A DNA stretch of 64,000 nucleotides from contig CABQAR010000005.1 in the NCBI GenBank assembly GCA_902462205.1, positions 41,857-105,856 of the forward strand. Direction: 5' to 3'. The translations under genes were made by a program, and so were the position numbers. The stretch is from an uncultured Dialister sp. Its GTDB lineage: Bacteria > Bacillota > Negativicutes > Veillonellales > Dialisteraceae. The notes below the pieces were generated by a model. That model saw only the letters and a list, made by a program, of their open reading frames with translations, searched no databases and was not told where the DNA came from. The first letter of the stretch is position 1; the number at the start of each line of letters is the position of its first letter. Below are positions 60,545-64,000 of this stretch, piece after piece.

Positions 60545-61402
60545 ATGATGAAAAAATTGGCAGCAGCATTTGGCATTGCGATGCTTTTGGCCTGCCGGCA
60601 GGGAATGGCGGCAGAAACCGTTTATCTGAATGATGACAGCAATTTCCCCATGGTTTCAAATACCGGCGGGATTTATAATGATGGGCATACGGGCGTATTT
60701 ATGGATATGTCCTCTATTGGACTGGAAGATCTTTTTAAAGACGGATTGGGTGTAAAGGCGGATTTCTTAAATGTAAAGAACGGGGCGTCACTCGTACAGA
60801 CGGTGCGCTTCCGCATGGCGGATGACCAGAGGGCATGGATTGCAATGGAAGACGGATGGCATGAAGTGACAGGCGATTCGAACAGTGCGGAGCGAGCGGC
60901 CATCCAACTGATCCGTGACGATATGGGCAGCAATGAGCGAAGGGATAAATACATGGAGCGCATCCATGCCCTTTGGGAGGAAAAAGTAAAAGCCTATTAT
61001 GCAGAACAAAAGAAGCGTAATGAAAATAGCGATACTGCCTCGGAAGATGGAAATGGCGTTGAACCGCAGAAAATAAAAAAGTTTGAGTTAGGAACGGTCA
61101 TACCGGACTCGGTTGTCGAGAATAAAGATGCTTTAAAAACCAAGGCGCTTCCGGTGAAGTTGCCTGTTGCAGAGAAAAGCAATGACGCTCCCGATATGCC
61201 GGTATCTGATCGGCCTGTGCCGGCAGTGGCGGCGACGGAAAAGAAAATAAAAGCAGAACCGATGGCGGTTAAGATTAAAGGCAACGTACAGACGGAAGAA
61301 ACCGCAAAAAAGAATGATAAGGGGGAAATCACGGAACAGGTGGAAATTGTGATTACATCCCAGCCGGTTGTGGAAATCGTTTCGGAAGGAAAAAGCGATT
61401 AA
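60545..61402 (+). CDS. Secreted or periplasmic protein of unknown function
   Basis: The 285-residue protein has a cleavable signal peptide (MMKKLAAAFGIAMLLACRQGMAA, shown in part here as KKLAAAFGIAMLLAC; cleavage likely after AMAA-like residues near 23). A small globular part follows (about 24-150; includes WIAMEDGWHEVTG), then a long low-complexity, Lys/Glu/Pro/Val-rich tail (about 165-285). No family was recognised. GAGGG lies seven bases before ATG 60545. A TG-extended TACAAT at 60498-60503 may be its -10. Confidence 0.7.
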   Translation: MMKKLAAAFGIAMLLACRQGMAAETVYLNDDSNFPMVSNTGGIYNDGHTGVFMDMSSIGLEDLFKDGLGVKADFLNVKNGASLVQTVRFRMADDQRAWIAMEDGWHEVTGDSNSAERAAIQLIRDDMGSNERRDKYMERIHALWEEKVKAYYAEQKKRNENSDTASEDGNGVEPQKIKKFELGTVIPDSVVENKDALKTKALPVKLPVAEKSNDAPDMPVSDRPVPAVAATEKKIKAEPMAVKIKGNVQTEETAKKNDKGEITEQVEIVITSQPVVEIVSEGKSD

Positions 61403-61459
61403 CGTATAAAAAGGGATGGCTCTTTATTTATGAAAATAGTATAATCTCTAAGGAACGGC

Positions 61460-61485
61460 TGATGCAGGGAATACATCCTGCATCA
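61460..61485 (+). other. Hairpin in the leader of the phosphoribosyltransferase gene
   Basis: TGATGCAGG pairs perfectly with CCTGCATCA around an eight-base loop, 15 bases after a TATAAT (61440-61445). It has no proper T run. It could be a leader structure or a weak terminator; it does not match the purine riboswitch core. Confidence 0.45.
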
Positions 61486-61535
61486 TATTCTTGTTTATAA
61501 GGCATTTGGAAAGACATTTCATTGAGAGGCATATG

Positions 61536-62087
61536 ATGGCGAAAAGATATTATGAACTGCACGTATCCGGTTGCACGAGGCAGCTTCCCGTTTTGAATAT
61601 TTCCGACAAGCTGGCAATCGCGGGCTTTGTTATTTTGGGTGATGTGGAAATCGTGGAAAACACTGCGCGCGATCTTGCTGCTAAGGTACCGAAAGATTTT
61701 GATTATGTAATGACGGCAGAGACGAAAGGAATTCCCCTTGCTGCCGAGCTGGCAAGAAATCTGGGGCAGAAAACATATCTTGTCGCAAGGAAATCCGTCA
61801 AAGCCTACATGGATGATCCCATCTGGGTGGAAGACGAGTCCATTACCACGCTCGGAAAGCAGAAGCTCTATCTGTCCGCGTCAGACGTAAACCTTATAAA
61901 AGGAAAACGTGTATTGCTTGTCGATGATGTCATCAGTACGGGCGGATCCATCCGTGCATTGAAGGAATTGGCGGAAAAGGCGGGCGCGACTGTCGTCTGC
62001 CAGGCGGCCATTCTTGCCGAAGGAGAGGCTGCGGAAAGGAAAGATATCATTTTCCTTGAAGAGCTTCCCATGCTGGAAGCAGAATAA
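61536..62087 (+). CDS. Adenine phosphoribosyltransferase-like protein
   Basis: The 183-residue type I phosphoribosyltransferase has the PRPP-binding motif VLLVDDVISTGGS near residue 124 and the TAETKGIPLAAELA segment near 65, as in Apt and xanthine phosphoribosyltransferases. It likely salvages a purine base, which fits guaA next to it. Base specificity is not certain. ATG 61536 is chosen for GAGAGG spacing; ATG 61533 is possible. Confidence 0.82.
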   Translation: MAKRYYELHVSGCTRQLPVLNISDKLAIAGFVILGDVEIVENTARDLAAKVPKDFDYVMTAETKGIPLAAELARNLGQKTYLVARKSVKAYMDDPIWVEDESITTLGKQKLYLSASDVNLIKGKRVLLVDDVISTGGSIRALKELAEKAGATVVCQAAILAEGEAAERKDIIFLEELPMLEAE

Positions 62088-62198
62088 AATTTTCAGATCT
62101 GTATCGCCGGATGCAGGTTTTTTTATTTGCTGCAAGCAATCTCACTTTTGTAAAGGTGCCAAATTCTGATGAACTTTCATGGAGGGGCGGTGAATACT

Positions 62199-62227
62199 GT
62201 GAAGAGCCTCTTTTTCTATGGTATAAT
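62199..62227 (+). promoter_or_regulatory. Possible extended -10 promoter of guaA
   Basis: TGGTATAAT (62219-62227) with a weak GTGAAG 17 bases upstream, about 75 bases before guaA. No guanine riboswitch core was seen in this gap. Confidence 0.5.
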
Positions 62228-62301
62228 ATAACGAACGATTTAATCGGAACCTGTTTATGGTATAGAATGGGTTCGGGATCAATTCTGACAGGGGGAACGT
62301 A

Positions 62302-63840
62302 ATGAAGCACCAGGAAATAGTCATCATTATCGATTTCGGGGGCCAGTATGCACAGCTTATTGCAAGACGGGTTCGTGAATGCGGCGTTTATTGTGAAATT
62401 TTGCCATATAATAAATCGGCAAAAGAAATTCTTGAAAAGAGTCCGAAGGGAATTATTTTCTCCGGCGGACCATCCAGCGTCAATGCTGAAAATGCGCCCA
62501 AGCTGGATAGCGATGTATTCAGGGCGGGAATTCCGATTCTCGGCATCTGCTACGGGATGCAGCTTATGGCCAACGATCTGGGTGGCGCTGTGGCGAGCCC
62601 GGAAAAACATGAATACGGACATACAGAATTTTTCCGCAATGGAAGTTGTCCGCTTTTCGAAGGCGTTTCAGAAAAAACCGCGGTATGGATGAGCCATGGG
62701 GATGCGGTGACCGACATGCCGGCAGGATTTGGACTGACAGGACATACGGCGCTTACGCCGACCGCAGCCATGGCAGATGAAGCCAGACGTTTTTACGGCG
62801 TCCAGTTCCATCCAGAAGTCGTTCATACACCGGAAGGCACGCAGATGCTGAAAAACTTCCTTTTCCATATCTGCGAATGCCAGGGCGGCTGGTCGATGGA
62901 AAACTATATCGATATCGCTGTCGAAAATATCCGCCAGCAGGTAGGAAATCATAATGTCATCTGCGCATTATCCGGCGGCGTTGACTCCTCCGTTGCGGCC
63001 GTCCTTGTCCATAAAGCGATAGGCGACCAGCTCACCTGCGTGTTTGTTGATCATGGATTCCTTCGCCAGGGCGAAGCAGAACAGGTGGTAGACACCTTTA
63101 CCAATAAATTTAACATCAAGCTTATTCATAAAGATGCATCAGAGCATTTCCTTTCCCTTCTCAAAGGCGTGACGGAACCGGAAAAGAAACGCAAGACCAT
63201 CGGCGCGGAATTCATCCATACCTTTCAGGAAGAAGCCAATAAGCTGCAGAACGTGAAATTCCTCGTGCAGGGGACATTATATCCTGACGTGGTGGAGAGT
63301 GGAACGGCTACTGCAGCCACCATCAAATCGCACCATAATGTAGGCGGCCTGCCGAAAGATATGAAATTCTCCCTCATTGAACCTCTTCGTGAACTGTTTA
63401 AGGATGAAGTGCGCCAGCTGGGACGTGAATTGGGACTGCCGGAAGACGTCATCAACCGCCAGCCGTTCCCCGGACCGGGACTTGCTATCCGCATTATAGG
63501 GGAAATAACTCCGGAAAGACTGGAAATCCTTCGTAAGGCAGATGCCATTGTCCGTGATGTCATCAAACAGAATGGACTTTATAATGAAATCTGGCAGTCT
63601 TTTGCCATCCTGCCGGCAGCCATCAGAAGCGTGGGCGTCATGGGCGACGAAAGAACCTATGACTATACCGTGGGCATCAGGGCGGTAACGAGCTCAGACG
63701 GTATGACGGCCGACTATTTCCGCTTCCCATGGGAAGTGCTGGATGAAATGAGCAGAAGGATCTGCAACGAGGTCAAAGGCGTAAACAGGGTCGTTTACGA
63801 CATCACCTCAAAACCACCGTCCACCATCGAGTGGGAATAA
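62302..63840 (+). CDS. guaA: GMP synthase (glutamine-hydrolysing)
   Basis: The 512-residue protein has an N-terminal class I glutamine amidotransferase with the nucleophile in GICYGMQLM (near 80-88) and HPE near 170, the ATP-pyrophosphatase P-loop SGGVDSS near 226, and the C-terminal dimerisation domain ending TIEWE. It converts XMP to GMP. GGGGGAA precedes the ATG. A strong terminator follows. Confidence 0.97.
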   Translation: MKHQEIVIIIDFGGQYAQLIARRVRECGVYCEILPYNKSAKEILEKSPKGIIFSGGPSSVNAENAPKLDSDVFRAGIPILGICYGMQLMANDLGGAVASPEKHEYGHTEFFRNGSCPLFEGVSEKTAVWMSHGDAVTDMPAGFGLTGHTALTPTAAMADEARRFYGVQFHPEVVHTPEGTQMLKNFLFHICECQGGWSMENYIDIAVENIRQQVGNHNVICALSGGVDSSVAAVLVHKAIGDQLTCVFVDHGFLRQGEAEQVVDTFTNKFNIKLIHKDASEHFLSLLKGVTEPEKKRKTIGAEFIHTFQEEANKLQNVKFLVQGTLYPDVVESGTATAATIKSHHNVGGLPKDMKFSLIEPLRELFKDEVRQLGRELGLPEDVINRQPFPGPGLAIRIIGEITPERLEILRKADAIVRDVIKQNGLYNEIWQSFAILPAAIRSVGVMGDERTYDYTVGIRAVTSSDGMTADYFRFPWEVLDEMSRRICNEVKGVNRVVYDITSKPPSTIEWE

Positions 63841-63844
63841 AAAT

Positions 63845-63893
63845 AAGAGCCTTGAACAATCCTGTAACGAGTGGGATGTTCAAGGCTCTTTTT
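63845..63893 (+). terminator. Intrinsic terminator of guaA
   Basis: AAGAGCCTTGAACA pairs with TGTTCAAGGCTCTT and is followed by TTTT. Confidence 0.88.
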
Positions 63894-63915
63894 GTCGCCG
63901 AATAGGCAAGATAAA

Positions 63916-63935
63916 ACCCCCAGTTTACTGGGGGT
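63916..63935. repeat. Perfect hairpin near the window end
   Basis: ACCCCCAGT pairs with ACTGGGGGT around a two-base TT centre. On the - strand it is followed by TTTTATCTT, so it could be the terminator of a - strand gene beyond the window, or a terminal hairpin of a transposable element. The sequence after it holds no gene I can support. Confidence 0.5.
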
Positions 63936-64000
63936 AGATAAAAGGACTTATAGAAAAAGGAAGAACCTCCCATGGTAAAATATTGCGGGTTTGGCAACCA

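Noticed and set aside
61403..62301. Purine riboswitch before the phosphoribosyltransferase or guaA
   Set aside because: The conserved core loops of the guanine/adenine riboswitch were not found in either leader.
62111..62302. 63-codon frame directly before guaA
   Set aside because: No ribosome binding site, spans the guaA promoter, no protein-like pattern.
1..64000. CRISPR array, prophage or integrative element
   Set aside because: No regularly spaced repeats, phage structural genes, integrase or transposase were seen.

Overview
The window reads as chromosomal DNA of an anaerobic, fermentative member of the Firmicutes, most likely Negativicutes (Veillonellaceae/Dialister-like). The clues are moderate GC, a PolC-type replicase, an IspH-ribosomal S1 fusion, a SufCBDSU iron-sulfur operon, an oxygen-sensitive Ech-type hydrogenase, a two-subunit iron-sulfur serine dehydratase and T-box control. 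No 16S rRNA is present, so the placement is inference. Genes are dense, mostly on the + strand and mostly core functions. I saw no prophage, insertion sequence or CRISPR array.

Layout: 1-877 is the 3' part of an MFS transporter gene. 1005-12832 is one long unit for a membrane-bound group 4 [NiFe] hydrogenase (echABCDEF-like), followed directly by the maturation set hypABFCDE; it has a good promoter before it and a strong terminator after it. 13100-17991 is sufCBDSU. 18141-19855 holds an RluA-type pseudouridine synthase and a PgeF/YfiH protein. 19925-21655 (- strand) holds a small hypothetical, a metallophosphoesterase and a DUF4931/GalT-like gene broken by a one-base shift in an A7 tract. 21857-24257 is a polar amino-acid ABC transporter whose promoter carries a perfect dyad over the -35 box. 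24279-26764 holds flavin-binding proteins, a DUF1638 gene and rpsD. 26907-28727 is an Orn/Lys/Arg decarboxylase.

28860-35320 carries scpA, scpB, an RsuA-family pseudouridine synthase, a BaiN/YhiN flavoprotein, cmk, plsC and ispH-S1. 35520-45481 carries der, plsY, gpsA, rsmD, coaD, a coiled-coil protein, comEA, comEC, holA and a VanW protein. 45538-49230 is polC, which lacks the usual internal proofreading exonuclease. On the - strand at 49279-52108 are queG, an orphan zeta-toxin-like kinase and cbiZ. 52224-55263 holds a membrane-anchored unknown and sdaAB-sdaAA. A DMT exporter (- strand), tRNA-Pro and tRNA-Gly, and a T-box-controlled brnQ follow. 58533-61402 holds a tandem pair of paralogous unknown helical proteins and a secreted unknown. 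A phosphoribosyltransferase and guaA end the window.

Functionally, the Ech and Hyp genes form a complete H2-evolving, ion-translocating module, and the Suf operon can supply its many [4Fe-4S] clusters. The least explained items are the eight-cluster EchF, the exonuclease-less PolC, the zeta-like protein with a large N-terminal domain, the paralogous pair at 58.5-60.4 kb, and two operator-like inverted repeats, upstream of the ABC transporter and of sdaAB.
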